Shown here piece after piece: positions 1-8,261 of a stretch of DNA of 64,000 bases (position 1 is the stretch's first letter; each line of letters begins with the position of its first letter). The notes beneath the pieces were generated by a model, which saw only the letters and a program-made list of their open reading frames with translations, was not told where the DNA came from and did not search any database. The translations under genes were made by a program, and so were the position numbers. Source of the stretch: DASQFQ01 sp963802905 (GTDB lineage Bacteria; Actinomycetota; Thermoleophilia; Solirubrobacterales; Solirubrobacteraceae); assembly GCA_963802905.1 (NCBI GenBank), contig CAWDKH010000025.1, positions 1-64,000 of the forward strand. The letters are read 5' to 3'.

Positions 1-1
1 C

Positions 2-604
2 TTCATCGCCGCGATCATCGCCCTCCTCGGCGCGGGCGGGACCGTGCTCCTGCGCAATCCGTTCTACTCGGTGCTCGCGCTCGTCTGCCACCTGCTCGGG
101 CTGGCGGCGCTGTTCCTGCTGCTGCGCGCGGAGTTCGTCGCCGCCGCGCAGGTGATCGTCTACGCGGGCGCGGTGATGGTGCTGTACGTGTTCGTGGTCG
201 CCTACGTCGGCGGCCAGGACAAGCCGCTGACCAGTCACGGCCCGGGCATGCGCGCGATCGCGGTGTTGTTCGCCGGCGCGCTGCTGGCGGAGATTGCGAT
301 CGCCGTGATCGGCTCGGGGCTGAGCGTGCTCGACGAGGAGGGCACCGGCTGGTTCGAGGGCTTCGGCTCGCCCGCGCAGATCGGCGAGCTCTTCCTCACC
401 AAGTTCCTGCTCGCCTTCGAGCTCGCCTCGCTGCTGCTGCTGGTCGCCGCGGTCGGCGCGGTGATCCTCGCGCGCCGGCGCTCCGGGCTCGACGACCCGC
501 GCGAGCTGTCGGTGGCCGACCTCCTGCGCTCGGACGAGGGCGGGACCCTCACCGACGCGGAGCGCGGTTCGCTCCAAGAGGCGGCGGGGCCGCCGGGGCA
601 CTGA
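2..604 (+). CDS. nuoJ: NADH-quinone oxidoreductase subunit J (5' end missing)
   Basis: Membrane subunit J of the proton-pumping NADH:quinone oxidoreductase (complex I), which lies in the proton-translocating arm next to NuoK. The frame is open from the first bases, and the family's first helix is already running (visible FIAAIIALLGAGG, then RNPFYSVL), so the real start lies upstream; the GTG at 44 is internal. About 200 residues are visible, with several hydrophobic helices and a charged C-terminal tail after about residue 165. TGA stops one base before the nuoK ATG. This is the first visible gene of a nuoJKLMN operon whose earlier genes should lie just outside the window. Confidence 0.93.
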   Translation, partial: FIAAIIALLGAGGTVLLRNPFYSVLALVCHLLGLAALFLLLRAEFVAAAQVIVYAGAVMVLYVFVVAYVGGQDKPLTSHGPGMRAIAVLFAGALLAEIAIAVIGSGLSVLDEEGTGWFEGFGSPAQIGELFLTKFLLAFELASLLLLVAAVGAVILARRRSGLDDPRELSVADLLRSDEGGTLTDAERGSLQEAAGPPGH

Positions 605-605
605 T

Positions 606-905
606 ATGTCGGTCACCTGGTACCTGATGGTCTCCGCGATCGTCTTCTGCATCGGCGTCGGAGGCGTGCTCACGCGCCGCAACCCGCTGGTGATCCTGCT
701 CTGCCTCGAGCTGATGCTGAACGCCTCCAACCTCGCGCTGGTCGCCTTCGCGCGCGCGCACGGCAACCAGGAGGGCCAGCTCTTCGCGCTGATCGTGATG
801 GTCGTCGCGGCCTGCGAGGTCGCGGTCGGCCTCGGCCTGATCGTCGCGCTGTACCGGCGGCGGCTGCCGATCGACGTCGACGAGCTGCGGGAGCTGCAGG
901 GCTAG
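606..905 (+). CDS. nuoK: NADH-quinone oxidoreductase subunit K
   Basis: Small membrane subunit of complex I with three transmembrane helices that takes part in proton translocation. The 99-residue length is typical for NuoK. The two conserved intramembrane glutamates are present: Glu35 in CLELMLNASN and Glu71 in AACEVAVG, matching the essential pair known in the E. coli protein. It sits one base after nuoJ and its TAG is directly followed by the nuoL ATG, so the genes are co-transcribed and probably translationally coupled. Confidence 0.96.
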   Translation: MSVTWYLMVSAIVFCIGVGGVLTRRNPLVILLCLELMLNASNLALVAFARAHGNQEGQLFALIVMVVAACEVAVGLGLIVALYRRRLPIDVDELRELQG

Positions 906-2915
906 ATGGCAACCGCCGGCTGGCTCATCCTGCTGTTCCCGCTCGTCGGGTCGATCGTCATCGCGCTCGGCTACAAGGTCTGGCCGGGCCGCGTCCCGGG
1001 CCTGATCGGCACGCTCGCGATCCTCGGCTCGTTCGTCGCCTCGATCGTCGCGGTGATCGAGCTCGGGAACCGCGGCGAGGAGGAGAAGCAGGTCGTCACC
1101 GTCGCGTGGGACTACGCGAGCACCTCCGGCGTCGACGCGCAGCTGTCGCTGCTGCTCGACCCGCTCTCGCTCTTCATGGCGCTCACGGTGACCGGCGTCT
1201 CGACGCTGATCCACCTCTACTCGATCTCCTACATGGGGTCGGACCGCGGCTACACGCGCTTCTTCGCGTACCTGAACTTCTTCGTGTTCTCGATGCTGCT
1301 GCTGGTCCTCGCCGGCAACTTCCTGATCCTGATCGTCGGCTGGGCGTTCGTCGGCGCGGCGTCGTACCTGCTGATCTCGTTCTGGTACCGGCGCACCACT
1401 GCGACGAGCGCGGGCATCAAGGCGTTCGTCATCAACGTGGTCGGCGACGTCGGCCTGGTGATCGGGACGTACTTCATCTTCCAGGGCACCGGCTCGCTCG
1501 ACTTCGTGACGAGCTTCGGCGAGGTGGAGCAGGCGTTCTCGACGAACCAGGCGGAGCTCGTGGCGGGCTGCCTCGGGCTGCTCGTCGGCGCGTTCGCGAA
1601 GTCCGCCCAGGTTCCGTTCCACACCTGGCTCCCGGACGCGATGGAGGGCCCGACGCCGGTCTCCGCACTGATCCACGCGGCGACGATGGTGACCGCCGGC
1701 GTCTACCTGATCGCGCGCATGCACCCGATGTTCGAGCAGGCGCCGGCCGCCGCCGACGTCGGCGCGATCGTGGGCTGCGCGACGCTGCTGATCGCCGCGA
1801 CGGTCGGCCTGGTGGTGACCGACGTCAAGCGCGTCATCGCCTACTCGACGATGTCGCAGATCGGCTACATGGTCATGGCCGTCTCGAGCGCCGCCTACGC
1901 CGCAGGCCTCTTCCACCTGATGACGCACGCGTTCTTCAAGGCGCTGCTCTTCATGGCCGCCGGCTCGCTGATCTCCGCGATGGCGGGCAACCAGAACCTC
2001 AACGACATGGGCGGCTTCCGCAAGGCGATGCCGTTCACGTTCGCCATGTTCATCATCGGCGGGCTCTCGCTGTCGGGCTTCCCGCCGTTCGCCGGCTTCT
2101 TCTCGAAGGACGAGATCCTCGCCGACGTCGCCGCGCGCGACGACTGGCACGTCGTGCTCGCGGTGCTCGGCTTCGTCGGCTCGTTCCTGACCGCGATCTA
2201 CACGTTCCGGATGATCTTCCGCGCGTTCTGGGGTGAGCCGGTCAAGGAGGCGCAGGCGCTGCTCGACGGCCACATGTACCACGCGGAGGAGCACACGAAC
2301 CCGGCCACCGGCGAGGTCGAGGACACCGACGTCGGCTTCCCCGGCGCCGAGCACCACATCGCCGAGGAGGAGAACTCGATGGCGGTTGCCATGGGCTGCC
2401 TCGCGGTCGGGGCGATCGGCGCCGGACTGCTGCAGATCCCGCAGGTGACCGACGTCATCCACCACTTCCTCGAGCCGTCGTTCGCCGACTCGAAGTTCTA
2501 CAACGAGCTCGAGCCGTCGGACGGGCTGACGCTCGTCGGGCTGCTCACCGGCACCGTGCTCTCGATCTCCGGCGTCGCGCTCGCCTACCACCTGTGGGTG
2601 CGCAAGCCCGACGCGCCGGGGTCGCTGCGCGCGCGGCTGGGCGGCCTGCACCGGATCTTCGTCAACAAGTGGTACTTCGACGAGATCATCAACTTCCTGG
2701 TCGTGCGGCCGTTCGCGTGGTTCGGTCGCTTCGCGCGCAACACGTTCGAGCGGGTCGTGATCTCCGGCTTGTTCATGGGCGGCACGACCGCCGTGGTGCG
2801 CGCGGGCTCGGCGGCCGTGCGCGCGGCGCAGTCGGGGTTCTTGCGCTACTACGCAGCGCTGCTGCTGCTCGGGCTCACCACTGTCGGCGCGTACTTCCTC
2901 GTGGCGGGGACGTGA
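906..2915 (+). CDS. nuoL: NADH-quinone oxidoreductase subunit L
   Basis: Antiporter-like subunit at the distal end of the complex I membrane arm. The 669 residues include the PFHTWLPDAMEGPTPVSA signature, the TM7 lysine at Lys232 (AKSAQVPFHTW), and a long C-terminal lateral region ending in a last helix near residue 650. The usual TM5 glutamate of the GWEGVG motif is not there: the sequence reads GWAFVG, with Ala147 in its place (GCG codon at 1344-1346). A polar loop rich in His and Glu covers residues 450-490. The ATG directly follows the nuoK stop and one base separates it from nuoM. Subunit identity is certain; the effect of the Ala147 change is unknown. Confidence 0.96.
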   Translation: MATAGWLILLFPLVGSIVIALGYKVWPGRVPGLIGTLAILGSFVASIVAVIELGNRGEEEKQVVTVAWDYASTSGVDAQLSLLLDPLSLFMALTVTGVSTLIHLYSISYMGSDRGYTRFFAYLNFFVFSMLLLVLAGNFLILIVGWAFVGAASYLLISFWYRRTTATSAGIKAFVINVVGDVGLVIGTYFIFQGTGSLDFVTSFGEVEQAFSTNQAELVAGCLGLLVGAFAKSAQVPFHTWLPDAMEGPTPVSALIHAATMVTAGVYLIARMHPMFEQAPAAADVGAIVGCATLLIAATVGLVVTDVKRVIAYSTMSQIGYMVMAVSSAAYAAGLFHLMTHAFFKALLFMAAGSLISAMAGNQNLNDMGGFRKAMPFTFAMFIIGGLSLSGFPPFAGFFSKDEILADVAARDDWHVVLAVLGFVGSFLTAIYTFRMIFRAFWGEPVKEAQALLDGHMYHAEEHTNPATGEVEDTDVGFPGAEHHIAEEENSMAVAMGCLAVGAIGAGLLQIPQVTDVIHHFLEPSFADSKFYNELEPSDGLTLVGLLTGTVLSISGVALAYHLWVRKPDAPGSLRARLGGLHRIFVNKWYFDEIINFLVVRPFAWFGRFARNTFERVVISGLFMGGTTAVVRAGSAAVRAAQSGFLRYYAALLLLGLTTVGAYFLVAGT

Positions 2916-2916
2916 G

Positions 2917-4398
2917 ATGGACCAGCTGACCATCCACCTCTCCGTGCTGCTGTTCTGGCCGCTGGCGATTGCCCTGATCGGGGCCGCCGGGCCGCGCAGC
3001 TGGGCGCCCGGGTTCTCGGTCGTCGGCGCGGTCGTGCCGCTCGCCTACGGCGTGATGATGCTGTTCGACTTCGAGCCGGGCCGCGGGCTCCAGTACGTCA
3101 CCAACGACACCTGGATCCAGGCGCTGGGCATCCGCTACAAGCTCGGCGTCGACGGGCTCAACCTGTGGCTGATCGGGCTGACCACGCTGCTGTTCTTCGC
3201 GGCTGCGGTGTGGCTGGTGTTCCGCCCCGTCGAGCGCCCGAAGCTGTTCCGCTTCCACCTCGCGCTGGCCGAGACCGCGGTCCTGGGCGCGTTCGTCGCG
3301 CAGGACCTCGCGCTGTTCGTTCTCTTCTTCGACCTGATGCTGGTGCCGTTCTACTTCCTCGTCGGACAGTGGGGCACCGGGCCCGAGCGCGTGTCGGCGA
3401 CCTACAAGCTGATCATCTACACGCTCGTCGGCTCGCTCCTGATGCTCGCGGGCGCGGTCGCCACCGCGGTGCTGGCGGCCGACGGCGGGCGCATCTCCTT
3501 CACGCTGACCGACCTCGTGGCCCGGGCCAACCTGAGCGACACGGAGCAGCGGTGGATCTTCATCACGTTCGCGCTCGCGTTCCTGATCAAGATGCCGATG
3601 TTCCCGTTCCACGGGTGGATGCCGGACGCCTACCGGACGATGCCGCTCCCGGTCCTCGCGATCTTCTCGGGCGTGCTGTCGAAGGTCGCCGCCTACGGCT
3701 TCCTGCGGATCGTGCTGCCGCTGTTCCCCGACGCGGTGCAGCACTACCAGAGCCTGATTCTGATCCTCGCGCTGCTCTCGATCCTCTACGGCTCGGCGCA
3801 GGCGTTCACGCAGACGAACGCGCGGCTCGTGCTCGGCTACTCGTCGGTCGCGCAGCTCGGCTTCATCACGCTGGGGATCTTCGCGCTGGACCCGGAGGGC
3901 CGGGGTGCGCAAGGGGCGATCCTGCAGATGGTCAACCACGGGCTCGTGGTGGCGCCGCTGTTCCTGATCATCATCCTGCTGTCCGAGCGCTCGGGCGGGA
4001 GCGAGGACATCACGAAGATGGGTGGCCTGTCGTTCCGCGCGCCCGTGCTCGCCGCGCTGTTCCTGATCGTGGCCTTGGCGACGCTGGCGATGCCGGGGTC
4101 GGCGAACTTCGTCGGCGAGTTCCTGATCCTGCTCGGGCTGTTCGAGACCAAGCTGGCGATCTCGATCATCGCGTTCACGGGCGTGGCGATGGCGTCGGTC
4201 TACATGCTGCGGATGTTCATCCGGACCATGCACAACCGCGTCAGCCCGGGCGTCGAGTCGCGTGAGATCGCGCTGACCGACGCGCTGGTGATCGTGCCGC
4301 TGGTGCTCATGATCATCGCGTTCGCGCTCTACCCGCAGGCGGCGCTGACCGCGTCGGAGCCGGCCACCAAGGCGTCGATCGCGGAGGTGGTGAGATGA
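2917..4398 (+). CDS. nuoM: NADH-quinone oxidoreductase subunit M
   Basis: Second antiporter-like subunit of complex I, 493 residues with about fourteen membrane helices. The TM7 lysine is present at Lys225 in LIKMPMFPFHGWMPDA. The TM5 acidic residue is Asp139 (FFDLMLVPFYFLVG) rather than the usual Glu, a conservative change. The motif after WMPDA reads YRTMPLP rather than the HVEAPT common in proteobacterial NuoM. The 3' end overlaps the nuoN start by four bases (ATGA), indicating coupled translation. Confidence 0.95.
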   Translation: MDQLTIHLSVLLFWPLAIALIGAAGPRSWAPGFSVVGAVVPLAYGVMMLFDFEPGRGLQYVTNDTWIQALGIRYKLGVDGLNLWLIGLTTLLFFAAAVWLVFRPVERPKLFRFHLALAETAVLGAFVAQDLALFVLFFDLMLVPFYFLVGQWGTGPERVSATYKLIIYTLVGSLLMLAGAVATAVLAADGGRISFTLTDLVARANLSDTEQRWIFITFALAFLIKMPMFPFHGWMPDAYRTMPLPVLAIFSGVLSKVAAYGFLRIVLPLFPDAVQHYQSLILILALLSILYGSAQAFTQTNARLVLGYSSVAQLGFITLGIFALDPEGRGAQGAILQMVNHGLVVAPLFLIIILLSERSGGSEDITKMGGLSFRAPVLAALFLIVALATLAMPGSANFVGEFLILLGLFETKLAISIIAFTGVAMASVYMLRMFIRTMHNRVSPGVESREIALTDALVIVPLVLMIIAFALYPQAALTASEPATKASIAEVVR

Positions 4399-5933
4399 AG
4401 GGCCCGCATATCGATTGGGCCGCCATCTCGCCGCTGGTGGCGCTGACGGTCGGCGCGTGCCTGGTGCTGATGGCGGGGCTGCTGCGGCCCGCGTTCGTGC
4501 GCACGACGCTCGTGCCGGGGCTGACGATCCTGACGCTCGGCGTCGCGGTCGGGCTCGGGGTCTCGCAGTGGAACGAGAACGAGACGGTGATCGCCGGCGC
4601 GCTGTCGATCGACGACCTGACGATCGCGCTGCTGATGGTCTTCGCAGCGGGCGCGCTCGCCGCGACGCTGCTATCGACGCGCTCGCTGGCGGCGGCCGAG
4701 GCCGGCCACGGCGAGTACCACGCGCTCGTGCTGATCTCGGTGCTCGGGATGGTCGTGCTCGCGGGCGCGACGAACCTCGTGACGCTGTTCATCGGCTTCG
4801 AGCTGCTGTCGATCCCGCTCTACGTGCTGTGCGCGACCGAGCTGCGGCGCGAGCACTCGCTGGAGTCGGGGCTCAAGTACCTGATCATCGGCTCGCTCGG
4901 CTCGGCGGTGCTGCTCTACGGCCTGGCGCTGCTCTACGGCGCGACGGGCTCGACCGACTTCGCGGTGATTGCCGTGAAGGCGGGCGCCGTCGAGGACGAC
5001 ACGCTGTTCGTGGCGGCGGTCGCGCTGATCGTCACCGGGCTCGCGTTCAAGGCGTCGGTGGCGCCGTTCCACCAGTGGACGCCCGACGTCTACGAGGGCG
5101 CGCCGACGCCGATCACCGCGTTCATGGCGGTGGCGACGAAGGCGGCCGCGTTCGGCGTGCTGATCCGGCTGTTCGACACCGCGCTGATCACGGCCGCGGA
5201 CGTGTGGGCTCCTGCCTTCGCGACGCTCGCCGTGGTGACGATCATCGTCGGCAACGTCGGCGCGATCGGGCAGACGTCGGTCAAGCGGATGCTCGCCTAC
5301 TCGTCGGTGGCGCAGGCGGGCTACATGCTCGCGGGGCTCGTGGTGTCGACGAAGCTCGGCGTGAGCGCGATCGTCTTCTACCTGTTCGCCTACACGGTCA
5401 TGAACCTCGCGGCGTTCGCGGTGGTGGTCGCGCGCGAGCGCGAGACGCCCTACGGCGACGACCTGCGCGCGCTGAACGGGCTGGGCGCCGACCGGCCGTG
5501 GCTGGCGTGGCCGATCACGATCGCGATGCTCTCGCTCGCCGGCTTCCCGGCGACGGCGGGCTTCTTCGGGAAGATCTACCTGATCGAGGCGGCGGTCGAC
5601 AACGAGTACGCGTTCCTCGGCGTCGCGATCGTGCTCGGCTCGGCGATCTCGCTCGCGTACTACCTGCGCGTCGTCGCCGCGGTGTGGCTGGTGCGGCCCG
5701 ACGAGTCGCGCGCACCGGCGAGCCTGGGCACGGCGGGCGCGCGCCCCGCGATCGCCGGCGGCTCGCAGGAGGCCGACGGCGTGATCGACGCACCGCGCGG
5801 CGGGATGGGGCTGCTGCCGGTCGGGATCGTCGCGGTGGTGTGCGCGGTGGCGACGGTGGCGCTCGGCATCTATCCCGAGCCGCTGCTCAACGTCGCCAAG
5901 GACGCCGGCGACGCGCTGACGTCGCTGCTCTAA
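4395..5933 (+). CDS. nuoN: NADH-quinone oxidoreductase subunit N
   Basis: Third antiporter-like subunit of complex I, next to NuoK in the membrane arm. The 512 residues carry Glu136 (FIGFELLSIPLYVL) and Lys219 (FKASVAPFHQWTPD), the expected TM5/TM7 proton-path pair, and the VKRMLAYSS signature. A non-conserved polar insert (about residues 435-475) precedes the last helix. It starts within the nuoM stop and ends the operon, overlapping by four bases the 3' end of the convergent AHSA1 gene, so no terminator fits between them. Confidence 0.95.
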   Translation: MKGPHIDWAAISPLVALTVGACLVLMAGLLRPAFVRTTLVPGLTILTLGVAVGLGVSQWNENETVIAGALSIDDLTIALLMVFAAGALAATLLSTRSLAAAEAGHGEYHALVLISVLGMVVLAGATNLVTLFIGFELLSIPLYVLCATELRREHSLESGLKYLIIGSLGSAVLLYGLALLYGATGSTDFAVIAVKAGAVEDDTLFVAAVALIVTGLAFKASVAPFHQWTPDVYEGAPTPITAFMAVATKAAAFGVLIRLFDTALITAADVWAPAFATLAVVTIIVGNVGAIGQTSVKRMLAYSSVAQAGYMLAGLVVSTKLGVSAIVFYLFAYTVMNLAAFAVVVARERETPYGDDLRALNGLGADRPWLAWPITIAMLSLAGFPATAGFFGKIYLIEAAVDNEYAFLGVAIVLGSAISLAYYLRVVAAVWLVRPDESRAPASLGTAGARPAIAGGSQEADGVIDAPRGGMGLLPVGIVAVVCAVATVALGIYPEPLLNVAKDAGDALTSLL

Positions 5934-6394
5934 GCCGCGAACGCCTCCTTGTATTGGTCCATGAGGGCCTGGATGTCCTCGTGCGCGTCTTCCTCGGTGA
6001 GGTGGCCGCCGGCGAGGTGCGCGTCGAGCCGGTTGAGGTAGGTCTCCCAGCCGGCCGCGTGCTGCCAGTCCGGGCCGAGCGCGCCGCTGAAGACGTGGGT
6101 GAAGACGAGCGTGGTGCCGTCTGCGTGTGGCGTGAGCTCGAAGCGGTAGCGCTCGGCGCCCCACTGCCAGGCGAGGGTGTTGGGCGGATCGACGACGTTG
6201 ACGCGGCCGGTGTCGCCGGCGGCCTCGAACGTCTCGCCCTCCTCGGGGATCCAGTCGACGGGGGCGACGAACCACTGGGCGAGCTCGGCCGGCTCGCTGA
6301 CCGCGCGCCAGACGCGCTCGATGGCGTGGGGGAGGCGGCGCTCGAAGCGCAGCGCCGGGCGGCCGTCGATGGTCTCCTGCGTGCCGGTCATCAT
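5930..6394 (-). CDS. SRPBCC / AHSA1-family protein
   Basis: Small START-like hydrophobic-pocket protein of the AHSA1 (activator of Hsp90 ATPase homologue 1-like) group, 154 residues. It shows the family pattern of an N-terminal strand followed by ERVWRAVSEPAELAQWF and a long C-terminal helix. In bacteria such genes usually sit next to an ArsR-type repressor, as here: it starts within the stop of the upstream ArsR gene (four-base overlap) and should be co-transcribed and repressed with it. The ligand is unknown for this family. Confidence 0.85.
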   Translation of the reverse strand: MMTGTQETIDGRPALRFERRLPHAIERVWRAVSEPAELAQWFVAPVDWIPEEGETFEAAGDTGRVNVVDPPNTLAWQWGAERYRFELTPHADGTTLVFTHVFSGALGPDWQHAAGWETYLNRLDAHLAGGHLTEEDAHEDIQALMDQYKEAFAA

Positions 6395-6693
6395 GGGTTC
6401 TCCTTCAGGTGGTGTTCGAGTGCGTCGAGTTGCGCGTCCCAGTGCCTGCGGTACGGCTCGAGCCAGTCGGCGACCTCGGCGAGCGGCGCGCCGCGCAAGC
6501 CGTAGAAGCGCCGCTTGCCGTCCGGGCGGACGGCGACGAGCCCGGCCTCGCGCAGCACCTTGAGGTGCTTGGAGACGCCGGGCTGGCTGAGGCCGACGTG
6601 GTCCACGAGCTCGTTGACGCTCCGCTCCCGCTCTCTGAGGAGGTCGAGGATCTGGCGGCGCGAAGGCTCGGCGAGCGCGGCGTAGGCGGTCAT
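6391..6693 (-). CDS. ArsR-family transcriptional regulator
   Basis: A 100-residue winged-helix repressor. The recognition region is VNELVDHVGLSQPGVSKHLKVL (about residues 26-47), followed by the wing RPDGKRRFYGL. No cysteine metal-binding motif is present, so it belongs to the non-metal ArsR group paired with AHSA1 proteins. A -10-like TAATAT (6703-6708 on the minus strand) lies nine bases upstream of the ATG and is embedded in a 22-base imperfect palindrome, which suggests autorepression. First gene of a two-gene operon with the AHSA1 gene. Confidence 0.88.
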   Translation of the reverse strand: MTAYAALAEPSRRQILDLLRERERSVNELVDHVGLSQPGVSKHLKVLREAGLVAVRPDGKRRFYGLRGAPLAEVADWLEPYRRHWDAQLDALEHHLKENP

Positions 6694-6701
6694 CGGCGCT
6701 A

Positions 6702-6723
6702 CATATTACCTAGTGGCAATATG
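6702..6723. promoter_or_regulatory. Putative ArsR autoregulatory operator over the -10 box
   Basis: A 22-base imperfect inverted repeat with outer arms CATATT (6702-6707) and AATATG (6718-6723) and CC/GG further in. It covers the TAATAT box of the arsR-AHSA1 operon, ideal for steric repression. Symmetry is read from the sequence; binding by the adjacent ArsR protein is inferred. Confidence 0.5.
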
Positions 6724-6725
6724 AA

Positions 6726-6923
6726 GTCAACGGCGGCTGGGTAGGGGTGGGGTTCGGCCGGGATCGAGAGGGGTGTCCTGCCCTGCCATCGCATACCGAT
6801 GACAAACCAGGACGACCGTCCTGTTCTCGGGTCGCCAGGCGGCCCGTAGACAGGACAACCCCGCCGGTTCTCGCCGCGGCGGCTCGCACCCCCACCCCTA
6901 CCCAGCCGCAGTTGACGTTCGCC
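6726..6923. repeat. Inverted-repeat intergenic element, copy 1
   Basis: Non-coding element also found at 49510-49670 in the same orientation. The left end GTCAACGGCGGCTGGGTAGG (6726-6745) is mirrored at the right end by 6896-6916 (CCCTACCCAGCCGCAGTTGAC), followed by GTTCGCC. Two internal hairpins are conserved between copies: CATCG/CGATG (6787-6801) and CAGGACG-AC-CGTCCTG (6808-6823). The 49 bases from 6781 to 6829 differ from copy 2 at only three positions, all transitions. Outside the right end is a further hairpin TTCGCC-GGG-GGCGAA (6918-6932). It fills most of the gap between the arsR gene and the next coding region. No transposase or target duplication is visible. Confidence 0.75.
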
Positions 6924-6963
6924 GGGGGCGAAGTCTGCGCGCGCGGCACCTATCGACCTCGCT

Positions 6964-8238
6964 GTGCCTCCCCCACGCCCCATCGCCGGTCAGGCCTCCG
7001 CCGAGTACGTCGCACTCCTCGCAGTGGTGTGCGCCGTCGTGGCGGGGGCCGCGGCGGTGGGGTCGGTGCCGCCGATCGCGGCGCAGGTGGCGAGCGCGGT
7101 GAAGCATGGGATCTGCCTGGTCGGCGGTGGGGTCTGCACGGCGCGCGAGGCGCGCGACGCCGGCCTCGCGCCGTGTCTCGTCCACGCGCGCACGGATCGG
7201 GAGCGGCTCGGCGGGCGGCTGCTGGTGGTCAAGCTCGGGCGTGGTGACGCGCTGCTCGTGGAGCGGCGGTCCGACGGCTCGGCGGCGGTGTCGTTCGCCG
7301 ACGGCGAGAGCGCCGGGGCCAGCGTCGGCGTCGGGCTGCAACTCCCCGGGCGGGGCGGGAAGGTGCGTGGCGGCGCCGGCATCCAGTTCACGGGCGGCCG
7401 GACGTGGGAGTTCCCGACCTATGCGGCGGCGGCGCGCTTCGTCCGCCGCTGGGGCCGCACCGAGACGCTGACCGGCGAGGCGCGCGGCCTGCTCCCCGGC
7501 GGCGATCATCCGCCGCCGCCGGACAGCACCTACAAGGAGGGCGGCGCGTACGGCGAGTTCGCGGCCGCGCTGCGCGGACTCCCTGGGGTCGGCGCCGAGG
7601 CGCGCGGGGAGGTCGGCGCCGTGCTCGGCCGGCGGGTCGCCCGCGGCGGGCGCGTGACGTGGTTCAACCGCTTCGACGCCGAGACCGCCGGGCGCCTCGG
7701 GCTCGTGCTGGGCGCGCTCGAGGCCCACAACGCGGGCGCCGCTGGGCTCGAGGTCACGTTCGTCCACGGTCACGCCGTGGAGATGCGCGTGCGCGCCGCC
7801 GCGCGCATGCACTACGACGTCGCTCTGGCCGGCCCCGCCAGCAGTGTCGCCGACCTCGCCGCGCGCCTGCGCGGCACCAACCCGGCGCCGGGCGGCGCGG
7901 GCGGGCGGCTCGAAGCGGAGGTCGCGCTCGACCTGACGGACCCCGCCAACCGCAGCGCGGCCGTCGGCGTCATCGAGATCATGCTGCTGCGCGCGCCGCC
8001 GGCCGACTGGGACGATCGCGTCCGCGCGCTCGCCCACCGCCTCGACGTCGACGGCGCGGTCGACGTGCGGCTGTTCCGCGTCGCGCTCGACGACCGTGAC
8101 GTCGGCGCCGAGGCCGCGCTCGGACTCGGCGCGGGCATCGGCTACGACCGCACCCGGGAGGTCCGCGACCTCATGCGCGCGTGGTCGCTGCGAGCGGGCG
8201 GCGCGTTGCAGGAACGGGAGGACTGCATTCCGGCGTAA
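6964..8238 (+). CDS. Hypothetical protein with prepilin-like N-terminus
   Basis: A 424-residue protein not recognised beyond its N-terminus. After PRPIA comes GQASAEYVALL and a single hydrophobic helix (about residues 12-33), the pattern of class III (type IV pilin/Tad) signal peptides with cleavage after Gly and a Glu at mature position 5. The rest is soluble, rich in Gly, Ala and Arg, with alternating strand-like segments (for example VTWFNRF, LEVTFVHGHAVEMRV) and paired cysteines near residues 50, 57 and 71. No pilin assembly genes are nearby. The GTG at 6964 is the start that places the processing site close to the N-terminus. It may be an exported envelope protein anchored by the pilin pathway, which is inference. 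Confidence 0.7.
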   Translation: MPPPRPIAGQASAEYVALLAVVCAVVAGAAAVGSVPPIAAQVASAVKHGICLVGGGVCTAREARDAGLAPCLVHARTDRERLGGRLLVVKLGRGDALLVERRSDGSAAVSFADGESAGASVGVGLQLPGRGGKVRGGAGIQFTGGRTWEFPTYAAAARFVRRWGRTETLTGEARGLLPGGDHPPPPDSTYKEGGAYGEFAAALRGLPGVGAEARGEVGAVLGRRVARGGRVTWFNRFDAETAGRLGLVLGALEAHNAGAAGLEVTFVHGHAVEMRVRAAARMHYDVALAGPASSVADLAARLRGTNPAPGGAGGRLEAEVALDLTDPANRSAAVGVIEIMLLRAPPADWDDRVRALAHRLDVDGAVDVRLFRVALDDRDVGAEAALGLGAGIGYDRTREVRDLMRAWSLRAGGALQEREDCIPA

Positions 8239-8261
8239 CCGCCGGGCGCGTCGAGCGTACT

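Noticed and set aside
549..4233. Long minus-strand frames opposite nuoK-nuoM
   Set aside because: Their protein is Arg/Glu/His-rich without domains and results from high third-position GC on the coding strand; the plus-strand products are clear complex I subunits.
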